Shown here piece by piece: positions 13,851 to 26,372 of a DNA stretch of 64,000 nucleotides. The DNA is from Ceriagrion tenellum (Eukaryota > Arthropoda > Insecta > Odonata > Coenagrionidae): the NCBI GenBank assembly GCA_963169105.1, contig OY720633.1:37712795-37776794 (forward strand), written 5' to 3'. Positions within the stretch are counted from its first letter, which is position 1, and every line of letters starts with the position of its first letter. The notes under the pieces are model-generated. The model had not been told where the DNA came from. It searched no databases and saw only the letters and a program-made list of their open reading frames with translations. Both the position numbers and the translations under genes were made by a program.

Positions 13851-16627
13851 CTGTCGGCTCTTAGTGTATGCCACGTTAATGCTCAATCCGTATTTGCGCA
13901 CATTGATGAGTTTAGATACTATTTTCTCGCTAAAAGTTAGCATTTAATTGAAATTTCTGAGACTTGGCTGAAAGAACATGTAACAAGTAAAATGGTAGAA
14001 CTTGAAAATTACCAGTTAATACGCAATGATCGACATGGTAGAGGTGGTGGTGGTGTGGCTGCGTACATCCATGATAGTTTAAAGTGTAAAGTTCTTGAAC
14101 TCTGCGGTGGAATTCATCGGAAGCCTGAATTTGTGTTCATTGATGTCTCCCATGTAAATGGCAAACTATTGTTTGTTGTTATGTATAGACCGCCAAATAT
14201 TAGCTACATATGCGATGATTTTGAAACCTTAATATGTAAATACTTACCTTTGTATAAAAATATTATTATTTGTGGTGATTTTAATATTGATATGCTCAAA
14301 GACACATATAAAAGTACTTATCTTAAGAATTTACTGTTTAGTTATAATCTTCACCTGCCTTCCTTTCAAGCAACACATGTCTTGGAATCAAGTCATACAT
14401 TGCTTGACCTAATAATTGCTGACGATGAATGTAAAATAGTTGAATTTGGCCAAGAACCTGTCAACATTTTATCAGAGCATGATCTGGTACATGTGAACTA
14501 TACTTTCAAGACACCTTCGTACAAACCACCTGAAATCTGTTTCCGTGATTTGTCTAAATTGAACTACGCCAGATTCGAAATGGACTGGAATGGCCTTTCC
14601 TGGGAGGACTTCTATTTTACACACGATGTTGACGAAAAAGTCACCTTGTTCAATTCTTACCTTACTTACCTTTTAGACAAGCACGTTCCCTTAAAAAAAT
14701 CAAGGTGAAGCGTAACCCTGCTACCTGGCTCTCTCAAGATATAAAAAATCCCATGAGTCAAAGAGACTCTATACGCAGGCATTTCCGACGAGCACGGTCT
14801 GTTCTGAAATACAGTGAGTATAAAGCCATTCGAAACAAGGTGAAACAAATGCAATATGACGCAAAAGTTGCCTATTTTCATTCTTTTTTATCAGATAAGC
14901 GTGATGCTCGTTCTATTTGGCAAGAAATTAAAAGGCTAGGCCTTGGTAATACTCGCAATGAACCAACCAACATTAACTTTTCCATGAACGAACTAAATAG
15001 CTTTTTTCTAAATACCTCCCCATCGTCTGATATTATGGACGGTGAAGAAATTTTTTATATTGTTATTAACGCCAACCAAGAATTCAGCGATGAAAATCTT
15101 TATTTCCCTCATTTTACTCCAGACTTACTATTAAAATATACTTCAATGGTAACTTCTAATTCTACAGGAGCAGATGAAATCAGTATTAAGTTAGTTAAAA
15201 AGATCCTATATCTAGCTCTTCCAATGATGCTTTCAATTTATAATTGCTCGTTAGACTACTCTAATTTCCCATCATTATGGAAATTTGCTCTCATCCAACC
15301 TATTAAAAAGAAGCCCTACCCTGTAGAAATGTCTGATTATCGACCTATTGCAATATTACGCGCTTTGTCAAAACCTCTCGAACGATTTGTGCACAATTGT
15401 ATGATAGAACATCTGTCTAAAAACAATTTTCTAAATAACTTTCAATCAGGATTTCGCAAAGGGTATAGTACTCAAACTGCTCTAATTAAAGTAACAGATG
15501 ATATACGACTTTCAATGGATAAGCAGAAAATAACAATACTGGTTCTCTTTCATTTTAGCAAAGCATTTGACTGTGTAAACCACAATATACTCTTAAGGCG
15601 ACTATCCAACTTAAAATTATCTAACTCCGTGCTGCAATGGTTCCGCTCTTACTTGACCCAACGCTTTCAAGTGGTGAATGATCGGAAGAATAATCTACGT
15701 TCCTAATCACTTCCCGTCAAACGTGGTGTCCCCCAAGGATCAATACTCGGCCCATTACTATTTGTCATATACATTCAAGATCTCCCAAATAACATACACC
15801 ATTGCAAGTACCATTTATACGCCGATGACTTGCAGATCTACATCGACTGCGATCGCAACGATATCTCAAATGCTATCGCACTAATTAATAGAGATGTATC
15901 TTCTATATATAAATGGGCGTCAGATAATTTGTTGAACTTGAATTCTCAGAAGACTAAGAGCATAATAATTGGTAGTGCAAAATCCCTTAAATCTGTAAAC
16001 ATTGAATTACTGTCCAAGATTCAAGTTCAAAATTTAAAAATAGAATACACTGACAAAATTAATGATTTAGGTGTTATTGCAAATAAAAAGCTAACCTGGG
16101 ATGAACACATAGCACATATTTCTAATAAAGTTGTTAAAACCTGTACAAACTGAAAAGTTTTCGTAACCTGATGTCTTTGCCACTGAGACTCAAATTAGCT
16201 AAAACCTTACTTATCCCTCATACTGATTACTGTTCGTTGGTAATGTCCATTATTTCAAAATCTCAGATGTCCAAACTGCAAAAAATACAAAACTGTGTAA
16301 TACGTTATGTGAGCGATGTAGCATTTAAAAAGCATATCACACCGTATTACTATGATGTGAAAATTCTTAAAATTGAACAAAGAAGAAAATTGCAAATGGG
16401 TGTGTTTATGCACAAATTATTAAAAACTGAAACTCCTTCTTACATTTATCAGCCATATAAAGATAATTTGGTCAAAAAAAACAAAAAAAAACAGAAATAA
16501 TAACAAATTAATTGTACCCCACCACAGAGCGTCTATGTATCATAACTCTTTTTATGTAAATTCATGCATTGTATGGAATTCGATTCCGCAAACGCTGAAA
16601 AATATTAAGTCAACCGAATTGATTTAA
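13851..16627 (+). pseudogene. LINE ORF2, AP endonuclease plus reverse transcriptase (degraded)
   Basis: The endonuclease domain begins about 13,851 (LSVCHVNAQSVF) and includes YRPPN, the catalytic-type GDFN, LDLIIADD and SEHDLVHV. The reverse transcriptase includes SDYRPIAILRALSKPLER, FSKAFD, RGVPQGSILGP and YADD (about 15,821-15,832). The C-terminus matches CR1/Jockey-group elements (RLKLAKTLLIPHTDYCS, then VWNSIPQTLKNI). Damage seen: TAG at 13,938; a one-base frameshift near 14,703; TAA at 15,704-15,706, after which the same frame continues; a frameshift near 16,144; and another near 16,490 in an A-rich run. The first Asp of RT motif A is His (LFHFSKAFD). The copy is dead. Confidence 0.85.
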
Positions 16628-17078
16628 AAAATGCTTGCTGTCTTATTATCTCAGTGATAGTTAATATTTTGTTAAATATCTTGGATTAAATTCATGTATA
16701 TGCTACCTTTGTGATTGCTACAATGTATTGAGCATGGAATTGTAATATTTGTTGTGGGCAAGTGCTGTGATTTGATAAGATTCTTGTAAATAGTGACATG
16801 TTTTCTATGTGATTGTTATTATTTTTTGCCTGAGTTGTAATTACTTATGCCTGCTCCAAAGGAATTCTTTCCTAGAGCCAATAAATGTTATCTTATCTTA
16901 AAAATCTTATCTTATCTAGTCACTTGACCATTTGGAGGGTCGCAGGGCAGAACGTAGATAAAAAAAATGCCGCTCAACACATCAACCGGTAACAGTGATT
17001 ACACCCGCCGTGAAGGTAGAAGATGGGTTACATTCGTTATAAACGATCGTAAAGATACATTAGAAATCCGTGAAATAA

Positions 17079-17330
17079 TATTATGAGACCAATATACCGA
17101 GAGACTGGTGATTAAAGTCGTAATTAACAAGATAAAAATTTGTCACTTCCACAATTTATTGAACACTAGCGACCGGTTCCGGCTATCACGCCATCATCAC
17201 GTCATCCTGATGACAACATGACATCCCGATGGCAACATCAGGATGACGTGATTATGGCGCGACTGCCGAAACCGGTCGCTAGTGTTCAAAAAATTGTGGA
17301 AGTCACAAATTTTTATCTTGCTTATTATGA
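17079..17330. mobile_element. Penelope-type foldback insertion, 17.1 kb
   Basis: The arms are 17,131-17,211 and 17,236-17,321, with outer parts nearly identical (AACACTAGCGACCGGTT against its complement). The right arm on plus reads GTGATTATGGC, a loop, TGCC, then GAAACCGGTC. The left arm on minus reads GTGATGATGGC, a loop, AGCC, then GGAACCGGTC. Both resemble a worn hammerhead core. TATTATGA occurs at 17,079-17,086 and 17,323-17,330 as a possible target duplication, leaving a tail of about 44 nt on the left. Confidence 0.6.
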
Positions 17331-17594
17331 CGCCCTTCCACCACGTCAAAGCTCCAAGTTTCCATTTTAATATAAGACTTCGTTCAGATGTCTTGAATAT
17401 TCAATTTCGAAAAGGGGAGGAATTTTTGGAGCGGAAGAAGAGTGGAGAGAAACCCGGCGTCGGTTGCTCTTGACAAAAGATTCTTATGGGTATAAATTTC
17501 AAAGTCCTCTCCGATGGGAGGATTATTCAACTTGAAGATCCCTTTTTTAGCACTCAATATGAGCCTCGGTATTACTCAGAAATGCAGAGTAGCC

Positions 17595-17672
17595 TTTGCC
17601 GGGATTCAAACCAGGATTCTCGGAATGGGAATCCATTGTTTAAGCCAACAACTCAATCCAGCCTTCCATAAA
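17595..17672 (-). repeat. tRNA-derived SINE-like head (minus)
   Basis: On minus, GGTTTGAATCCCGGC (17,612-17,598) fits a pol III B box, with a TGGATTGAGTTGTTGG A-box-like stretch about 45 nt upstream. No cloverleaf could be formed by eye, so it is a SINE remnant rather than a tRNA gene. Confidence 0.4.
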
Positions 17673-18099
17673 ATGGGATTACCGCTGGCATCGTTCGAGG
17701 ATGAAGCCAGGATTATCAGCGCATAAGCCAGATTCGCTACTTCCTCTAAACTTTGAGCCTTGCTTAAAAACTGGGGCCTAGTTGTGATTTTAAACCGCAC
17801 TTTCGGGCTAATGTGGTATCTTGAATTTCTGGCTGCCAATATCTATTCGAAAGCCATGTAAGGATTCGAAAGCCATGAGTGGTGGAGTTTATTCTGAAGA
17901 CCATTTCCTGGTGTACCGTGCGGCTAGTACTAACAGTAAATATTTTGTCCACCGGTAGAGACGTAAAACGTAAAACAGAGAAAAAAAACAGAGGAACGCC
18001 CGGAGCCTTTTGCCTTGGCTAAAGAAATGGGTTCAATGGTATGAGCTGAAGAAGAGATTTTTTTAAAAAGTATCCTACCGGTGAAGGTTGGTTTTGATG

Positions 18100-18480
18100 A
18101 ATGTCAGAGAATCTTCTCCCGGCTTGTAACGATTTCAGGAGCCTACCTACTTCTAGTATTTCCTTTATCGCCTCGGCATACGATCTATCCTTCTTCATTC
18201 CCGTCCATGTAACCTGTTCCCTTTCTTCCTCTTCCCCTCTTGCCCAACATCCTTCCCTCTATCACATTCTTAAGCAACCCGTCGCCCCTATTTATATCCT
18301 CCAGCCATCATCTCTACCTATTCTGGATTTCATTAAGACGTTTCCTTTCCTCGCTCACCATGTCAAGCACTGCTTCGTTAGTCTTCCTTTCCGTCAACCT
18401 CACTTTCTCCATCCTTCCCCTCACCCAAATCTCAAATGCCTGCAGCCTATTCTCGTCCTCTTCAAAGATGAGATATAAAT
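18100..18480 (-). mobile_element. Degraded LINE 3' part (minus)
   Basis: Minus-strand frames give RMEKVRLTERKTNEAVLDMV, then SEERKRLNEIQN, then RGDGLLKNVIEGRM, then GKRGRGRKG. This is again the conserved post-RT region (NEEVL, LLRTVIEGRM, GKRGRGRKR type). The plus-strand open frame of 125 codons across it is only its complement. Confidence 0.55.
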
Positions 18481-19179
18481 AAAATATTACTGAAGACTTC
18501 AGCTATCCAGTGAATGGTGCAGAAATTTTGTTTTTGAGTAAATGGAGTCAAGTTATCGACTTTTGATATGAAAGTTTGAGAAAGGAGAGAATTAAGAAAA
18601 AATGAAAACTAAAAGACATAACAAATGGCTGATGAGGAAAAAAGAACTCTTTGCAAATGATAAAATATATCCAAACAGATGAAAAAATGTATCAAGGACA
18701 AACAAGTGAATGGATCTATAAAATAAGAAAAACCATGACAGAAGAAAAAATATTTTTTTTAAAAAGTCTTGAGAATGTCGACTATACGTCTTTAAGGTTA
18801 TCGGTTAAATCGACATTACCTTTTATCTCCGGAGGTGTATTTAATTTAATACACGGCCAACATCAGCGCTTTTATTGTTTACTCTCAGAATTTTATCTAA
18901 ATTACCACTAGTTGTTGATAATGCATCCCATATATAATGTTTTGGCGTTTGGACTTCTTTTTAAAAAATTAAAAGTAAGCGCCATATCCCCCGGTCATGG
19001 CGAGAGACATGTCCAGTGGGCTCCCTAATGAAGTCGTGACTTCATTATTAAATGAGCGCGAAATCATCAGCAGCGTTGTGGCATAATTGAACACGACGGC
19101 TTTCCGGTGCCGACAGCTGATTAATGCGATGTCGGAATGGGGTTGAGAAAGTCCAAAAGGTGAAGAAAGGTCGGCCCTG

Positions 19180-19250
19180 GGATGGTGGGGGGTGGAGAGA
19201 GGAAGGGAGGGAAGGGAATAAGAGAGGAAAGAAGGGGGCAGCAAGGAGAT
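19180..19250. repeat. Purine-rich simple repeat
   Basis: A strongly G/A-biased stretch (GGGGGGTGGAGAGAGGAAGG and similar) without a fixed unit. A comparable A/G tract lies at 36,700-36,765 (AGAGAAAGGAAAG units). The minus-strand ORF over this one is composition-driven. Confidence 0.6.
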
Positions 19251-20245
19251 GGAGATCGTGAGGAATATGGAATTAAGATTTCTTACCGAGCCCTTGGAAT
19301 ACCCACTGCTGATCCTCCTTAAAACCGCAATTAATTTTTAAAAACCAACGTACATCACGAGAATTGGTGGTACATCGCGAAATTTGCAACCGAGGGTGGA
19401 TCAAACATAAAATTTCAGATATTAATTCCTGAACCATATTAATGACCAATGCTGTCGAGTTAGCAGTAAATTAAGATTATTTGCTGATGATACAGTTATC
19501 TACCGTGAAATAACTCACTCATAGGCTCACAGGTTATTTTGTAGATGTAGATTCGATCAGCTTTTCCTAAGAATGTTTTTAAATGTCAGAAATTGTCGTA
19601 GGAGAAATTTGCATTTAGAGTAGTAAAAATGGATTTGTATCAGACTTAGAAAAAAACGAGAGAAATTAATCTATTGAGATGGAGGAAATGAAAGTTATTC
19701 TTTTACTTTTAAAATTATTCTTATATATTCATTTTTTATTTCATAGATAATAAGTTATACTAAAGATTTGTTACTCGGAAGCTATTTCAGGGGGTCATTT
19801 TAGGGGCTGCATGGTTATTTTAACACTAGTTTAATCGGATATTTCAGCTATTGGAAAGGATTACTGGTTGTCACAAGACCTACATGTTTCCTTAAAATGG
19901 AGGCAGTTATATTATTATTGCTTATCTCTAAAGCTGCATGGACACACCACCAAGCATATGACTCAGCAATAATTTAAGTATTATATATTGCCAAATTCAT
20001 ATTAAATATTCAAATTCATATTAAATTAAAGTGTTGCATAATGCCAAATTCCCATTTCAGTGAGCATGTTAATGTTTTTGAAATATCTCCCTCAATGATA
20101 TTAGCAAATCATCGGAGAGTCGTTATAAGATATATTGCTTCCTTGTTACTCCGTAGTACTATTAATTTTGGTGGTCAAGTGCTACGTGTTTCGACAGCTT
20201 TCGAGGGATCGCCATTGCCTGCAAGCAGCAACAGTACACGTCACA

Positions 20246-20830
20246 CTCAGGTTGATGTACATACTTTTATTTTAATGCCCTCTATTTTGTAAATTCTTGT
20301 ATTGCCAAAAATTATTTTCTCATGGGATTGATTTCAACGCTAATTGGTGATTGACAAGATTTTCATTGGAGCGAAATAAATGAAATAATACTCATTTTGG
20401 AAACAATACATGGATCATTTTGTTTACAATAAGTTCCTTAAAATGACTACCCGATGATCTACCGATATTTTTGAGAGAGCTATTATAAAGACCTTAACAT
20501 GCCTGCTAGAATACTTATGTTAAATTAATTGGGCCATATGTTCGGTGACGTGGCCAAACAGCTAAGGAGACAAGTAACGATTGAATGAAAAATAATGTTA
20601 TGAACTATGCCCAACACTCAGTTTGATGTTAGTATATTATTTTAATGCCCTATATTTTTAAAATACTGAAATAGCTGATAAAATATTTTCTCTATTGCTT
20701 GATTTCAATGCTAATGGGTGTCATGCACTAGATTATCAGCAGAAGTGAAAAATGAAAGGAAAAACTTGGAAACCGTTCTCGGACCATTTTGTGTCCTTCG
20801 CGTAATAAGATGGCATCAGGTGACAAAATG
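20246..20830 (+). repeat. Local direct duplication (20.25-20.46 and 20.61-20.83 kb)
   Basis: The two segments share CACTCAGKTTGATGT, TTATTTTAATGCCC, TTGATTTCAAYGCTAAT, TGGAAAC and GGATCATTTTG/GGACCATTTTG in the same order, about 360 bp apart. Divergence is considerable, so the duplication is old. Confidence 0.55.
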
Positions 20831-22442
20831 TTTACGGAGCACAGTCTACGCCGAAACCACTTTAAAATATTAAGAGGGTAATTTCGAGCCTACTTGATGA
20901 ATGCTTAGAACACTCATTTCTATACTCACCCTCGACCAAAAGATTCTCCTGAGCAAACGACTTCGCCCTTTCTTCGCCCTCCAAGTAACGAGTCGTTTCA
21001 TTCATCTCCTGAATTTTGTCACCGATACTACAAATTGCGATCCTATTCAATCCTCTTCATTTCATCAGGTGACTGAATCTTGTTGTACTAATCATGACTT
21101 CAAAATAAGGCGTTCATTTTTGCCCGTAATATTTTTTGCCCGCAATTTATCTTTCCTAAATATTTTTTGCATTGTTATCATGTCAAAGTAATGTGCTCTA
21201 TACATTACGTCTCTGTTCCTATACTTCTTTTCCTCAAATATTTATAACGATTCCCTTTTTCAAGCATTAAGTTAATCTCCTTCTTGTTGTTAATTCTCTG
21301 CCCCTAATATCCTCATTAAACTGCAAATATCCGTGTTCCTATGAAGTATTTTCGAGGGTTAGTTTATTTTCATTTTGAGATGAGTTCGTAGTGTCAATGT
21401 TACAATTGATATTTTAAATCTCAGTCGGTAGTTGGTGTATCTTAAATTCATCGCTCATACATGAAAGAGCGGGGTACCCGGTACATATACCCTTTTTCAG
21501 GTTATTCTCTCCATAGGGGTCATTATAAAAACGAGAAGGCTACATTTCTACTTGTAGCGCATCACAGTCACACGAGTAAATGAAGACTTAAAACTCCCAA
21601 TAACAAAAGAAGACACTTTTCTCACCAACCATCCTACACGAGCTGTCAAGTAAAATCTGTCCGGAATACGGCACAGTTAATAGTCCTCTCGTTATTAATT
21701 TTTCTTCCCTCAGGGGCAGACTGCTCGTCAAATCTTTCCGACACAAAGCCGCCCCGCGAGTCTTATGAATGGCCACGACTGAAAATGAATAATGCATGTT
21801 CGTGTGCCTCTATGACGGTTGGGAATCATCCTCACTTTTTCTGTCTTCCAACGGACCCGAATCGTTCCTTTTGTGGGGGATACTCCGACGGAAAGCGAAA
21901 GGGGTGGGTGGGTGTGGGAAGATCACGTGTTCTGGGCGCAGTGGAGTGACGTTCAGCACCAGGAAAGGGGAGTTGATATTTCTTCTCCGTTCCCGAGATA
22001 CGAGTGGAGGTGTTGCGCACGGCTTGCTGACCGACTTGGTGGGGGCATTGGGTGCAACGCAAGCAACGAGGCGGGCAATTATGTAAGCAATTACGGCTCT
22101 GGAAACGGCTCTTGCGCACGGACATGGAGAATGGTCGATTACGGAGCGGTGCCGAGTAAATTTTCCTAGAGTGAGGGGGGAAAATGAAGGATCATCATTA
22201 TCTACCATTTACCTCGACCCACTGTCAGTCCCTGCCAGGATTTCTTTTTTCTTTACGAGTTTCCGTCACCCACCCTCCGAAACCCTAACTTCCCTCTCGC
22301 GATCACTAGCTCCTCTATGAATCCATCCTTCCCGTAAAAAAACCCTTTCTTCCTCAGATATGCGCAGTAACCAGTGCATCTTTACTTTAATTCCCCATTT
22401 TCCTGACCCTCTCGGAAATCTAAAAACCTTTGTGTAAAGGGT

Positions 22443-22790
22443 CATACATTCTCAGAGTACCATGGTGGATTTAAATTTTAAGTTTGGGTTTCTGGATAAC
22501 TTCCTTCAATTAAGTTTTTATTTCTATGAATGCATGTTTTATAAGTGTCTATCTACTATTCAAAGATGTCGGGATTCATGAATTATTGTTCATCGACAGG
22601 AAAAGAATGCTTTTGTTCCAAAGAGGAATTGTACCTAAGTTCAGGAATCATAGCATTTGGTAGAATATCCTCTACTTTAATTTATGTTTCCTTATAAGCA
22701 TTAAAAAATTACTATGAGTTTACTGGGAATATATATCCCAAAACAAAGAAAAAAGCTTTTTTTTCAAGTTTCGTTCAACCCTTGAACTCT
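22443..22790 (+). repeat. Dispersed repeat B, copy 1 (about 330 bp)
   Basis: It matches 35,195-35,545 in the same orientation, with shared blocks ATGTCGGGATTCATGAAT, GAATGCTTTTGTTCC, AAGTTCAGGAATCATA, GGAATATATATCCC and AAGAAAAA. There is no coding potential and the ends are not defined. Confidence 0.7.
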
Positions 22791-23689
22791 CATAACCCTT
22801 GGAAACTTTGTCAAAAATGGGGCTTTAAAACCAGTGAAACCTCCATCCTCATCATTCGCTAGGAAAACCATAGAACACTTGTATATATTTCATTTCCTCT
22901 TCGCGACAGCTGGCTTCTCCTCAAATCCTGATAATACCGCCACATCTTCACGAGTGCGCACACAAACGTTAACAACTTCAAAGCAAAGCTCCTTGAGTCG
23001 AAGAAATGAACTGAACGCCCTTCTTTCCGCATTGGAGCTCTCCTCCGTCCACGACTCCCACGTGAACCGTTATTTTGAGCGAAGCAAATGGGAGAGCAAA
23101 TATCCAAGTGAGTGAAGCTTTTAATCGGCTTATTTGCATGATGGCTTGCCTCCATCATCTCGTCCCTTTCCCTTTTTCTCTAGACCCACTCGAGAAAGAA
23201 TCACAGCAGGGTCCTTGCATGGGTTTATTTTCTAGTACAAACGCACTCTTCCTTGCTATGTAACTTGCCTCGTTTCCGGTCTCGTCAAGGAGAACTTTTA
23301 TGACAGCGGGAAACCCCAAAACACTCTCCGGAACACCCGAGATGGTTTTATTCAAGAAAGAGAGATCTTGATTAGATGACTCTCGCAACTACAGCTCTAT
23401 TTTTGCTTTGTTTGGATGGCTTAAATTAAGTGAAACATCTCAAACATCAACAGAAAGAAGTTTGCAGAGGAAAGCGGGTTAGCTACCAGAGCAAGAGATT
23501 GCCGAGTGCTTCGTTATTTTGTTTATGAAGGAGTGTTTGAGAATTGTTACGCATCGTTTTTTAGCGAGCTAAAGGAAAAATTATCTTTGATATCTTAACT
23601 AACTTGCTTTCATTCATATGTTTACTACATTTATGACTTCCACAAAAATAAAAATATGTTTCATCAGAATTCTGCCCCTTTTTACTCTT

Positions 23690-24125
23690 TTTTAATGGCC
23701 AGTTGCAGGACTGAGACATATGTATTCTATAAAGGTATGGGACTCATAAGCCTTGGAACCCATTCTATAAGTGTTGCAGAAACATTTCTTAAATTTATTA
23801 GTCTCATAACTTATGGCATGGAGTTATGAGTTCCATAAGTAGCTGAGATGGCGAATGTGCAATGAACCGCTTGGAGACTTAATTACTTGATAAAAAGAGT
23901 TGTTTTGAGACAAACGACCAGTTTTTTTACTCTTAGAAGCTTTTGAAGTGGAAGCTTTTGAAGAAGATTTTGTGCACTAGAAATTATACATAGGGTAAAC
24001 TTTCATACACATTATCCGGCGGTAGAAGATTAGATTATGTATTCGATGCTATTAACTATTTGCGCATAAGTTATTTAACTAGTAGATGTGTTCCTGCAAC
24101 CAGAATATTTTTATGAGATCTATAA
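23690..24125 (-). repeat. Dispersed repeat, copy 2 (inverted relative to 9.3 kb)
   Basis: It carries the same blocks as the 9,262-9,718 copy, on the opposite strand: TAATGGCCAGTTGC, ATGGCATGGAGTTATGAGTT, CGCTTGGAGAC, GACCAGTTTTTTTACTC and TATCCGGCGGTAGAAGAT. Divergence is moderate with small indels. Confidence 0.7.
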
Positions 24126-25499
24126 CTTCATGGATCGCTTAACTATTGATTTCATAGGTAATTTTCCTGCAATCAGCCATAAGTGAAGCTAGTGTGTAGT
24201 GATACGGTTTACATAAACACGGAAAAGACCTATGCTGAGTGATAGAACGTTTTTCACGGTTTAATTTTGTCTGAAAATTGAATATTTTTTTCAACATTCG
24301 ACTCACTCGAAAGCTTAAAAGTTTGAAACTTAACACTAGAAAGTTAAAAAACCTGTGTTTTAAGGGTCATCCATCTCATCTCAGCCTCGCATAAAAAGAA
24401 CACGGTTGATTCGGATGGTTGAGCCGACGCCGAACAATGGAACAAACGCAATTCTACCCATTTCCACATCCTGCCAATATCGTTTTCTTCCCGGAGTACT
24501 ATTTAAATGTCATGAGACTTGGCAAATTTGTTACACGAGACGGGTATTCTCCTGCCCATGCACAAAAGGATCAGTGAAGTGAATAAATCACGTGATGTTC
24601 GTTCAAGGTCTGGTAAAGAAGTTGTCCTACGTTAGATGCTACCTCGAGCTGTATGGGTATTTAGTGAACCCAGATACGGCATTATGGGTAAAGAGTGATC
24701 CTGGATGAAAGTTATCAAATGGAAGGAGAATCCAAGGGATCATCTGACTCTCAGTAGTTGTGCCATCGAAGGCATAAAAGACGGTGTAGCTTTTTCAATT
24801 TTTTCTTGTTTTCCCGGTACGTAGGCCGATACCAATACTTCATGCTTTTAATCGATCCGATGATTTAAGAAATATCAGATCAAAAGAGATTATTGACATA
24901 TTTAGGCTTTATGATGTAACTCACGCACATAATATCTTATTCAGAGTGACCACGGAATTTACAAGTCTTGACAATAGCATAGTTTTGACGTCTCAACCAA
25001 AAAGAAATCAGAGAACGCCATTTAAAAGAGGCAATTTGCCGAGGCTGTGACATCATGTACACGGCATTATCGAAATACAGTCCTTCCTGAATTGGATCCG
25101 AGGTTTTCCTATTCTTATCCAAATTCCGAAGGCTGTTGAAGGAGGAAACTGTCGTGTGCTTTAGCGACCTAACAAGAATGTCCCTCACATTGCGATGGTG
25201 CTTGTTCCTTAAATATGTCTTTGAAATAGGTGTCCGTTAGTCTGGTGACATGGTTGGCGTGCTTCCACATTATGGTACCTCCAACTTAAATCGAAATTTT
25301 TATTTAAGGAACAGAGGAAGCTAGCGTAAAGATGGATGTAATGAGATAGCGATAAACCAAATGGATTGCAGGACACAATATTTATGCACTTCTACATCTC
25401 CATTCTACCCTGCCAGCCGACGCATGGGCTGTGGCAGCGGGTATAAGGACATCAGCCGTGTAAAGATGTAAGATTTAAGGTTTTGAGAGGAGAAACGGT

Positions 25500-25770
25500 G
25501 ACGTTTATAATGGGAGTGCATTTAGTGGAGCTCAGTTTTTATTGTGGTCCCTTATTGTGCGTGGAAAGAACGAGTTTTTGTATCTATCTGTTCGGCAACG
25601 CATTTCTCTTATTTTTATCGCTTCTGTAAGACCTAGAGATTTAGTGAGGCGTCATGTTAAAATCCTCTTTGTCGCTCTGAAACACTCAAGTTCTGAAATC
25701 TTCAAGCAATCTAAGCCTAACGTGTAGCCTCCGAGTCTCTAGGGGCTCCCACCTCAATCCTTCCAAAAGT
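25500..25770 (-). mobile_element. LINE 3' end, GATGTA-tailed family (minus)
   Basis: On minus it reads GAPRDSEATR or, in another frame, the counterpart of the LETRRLRARLRLLE stretch of the 26.4-kb copy. It continues with residues matching HYISRSDRIDK and NSFSPRTIKD. The DNA matches the 26.4-kb copy closely over GTGGGAGCC and CTAGAGACTCGGAGGCTA. It lies in opposite orientation, 600 bp from two tandem plus copies. Confidence 0.6.
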
Positions 25771-26129
25771 TGTGAAACACTATAAGTTTGCTCGTTGCAG
25801 TTTTGAACGAAGCGTGCGCTTTTCTTTGTATCGTATTTATTTTTTGGTTAAATGTAAATGACTTAGGCGCAGAGAGGAAAGAATGCGGCAATTCTTACCA
25901 TTGTGAAGGAAGCAAACTCGTAGATCGTCAGTACTCAAAGGTAATTTTGAGAGAATATTCAGGAGATTTGTAGGTACGGCCTCGTAATAAAAAAGATCGA
26001 GAAAAAGACACAATATCGCCCTGATAAGGAAACATCTATCCATAAACATATAAGATTTTTATCGAAAGGGTTAGCACGTGAAATGAAATACCAGTGAAAG
26101 CCGCAAGCTTTGTTGTCAATTTCTACGAG

Positions 26130-26372
26130 CGAATGGTGTTCTGGAGCGAATGGAGCGAGCGAAGTGTTGCACAGATAAGATATGGACTATGGTTGGAGTC
26201 GTTTGAGTCTCCGAGGCCACACACGAAGCTTGAAAATTGCAGTTTAGGGGAGTTACAAGATGTCACGGAAGATATTATTTTAACCCAAAACACTATCTCT
26301 AGTTCTATTGGATGTGGCAAAATTAAGCCTTTTGAGGTGGCTTGCGGGGTAGTATGTAGATGTAGATGTGAC
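26130..26372 (+). mobile_element. LINE 3' end, GATGTA-tailed family, first of a tandem pair
   Basis: The frame YGLWLESFESPRPHTKLENC, then DVTEDIILTQNTIS, is parallel to the next copy. It ends in the family terminus GAGGTGGCTTGCGGGGTAGT followed by ATGTAGATGTAGATG (26,333-26,370). About 100 bp seen in the next copy (the SRSDRIDK to FSPRTIKDF part) are missing here. Confidence 0.65.

Larger units (their letters stand above)
12860..16912 (+). mobile_element. Full-length APE-type non-LTR retrotransposon (CR1/Jockey group)
   Basis: This element carries ORF1 then ORF2, followed by about 290 bp of 3' UTR and a tail built on TTATCTTATCTTA repeats (16,888-16,916). Short microsatellite tails are typical of CR1-type and related LINEs. 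The 5' boundary is uncertain because no target-site duplication was found. The four to five disabling lesions spread over both ORFs suggest moderate age, but the reading frames are still easy to follow. Confidence 0.75.
18490..25499. other. No host gene seen between repeats
   Basis: Apart from the repeats listed separately, no exon could be supported. 21,790-22,200 is clearly GC- and CpG-richer than its surroundings and has open frames on both strands, which is typical of composition rather than coding. Confidence 0.45.

Noticed and set aside
21810..22208. Overlapping 96-132-codon frames on both strands
   Set aside because: Open on both strands because of high GC; no domain, splice signals or consistent codon bias.
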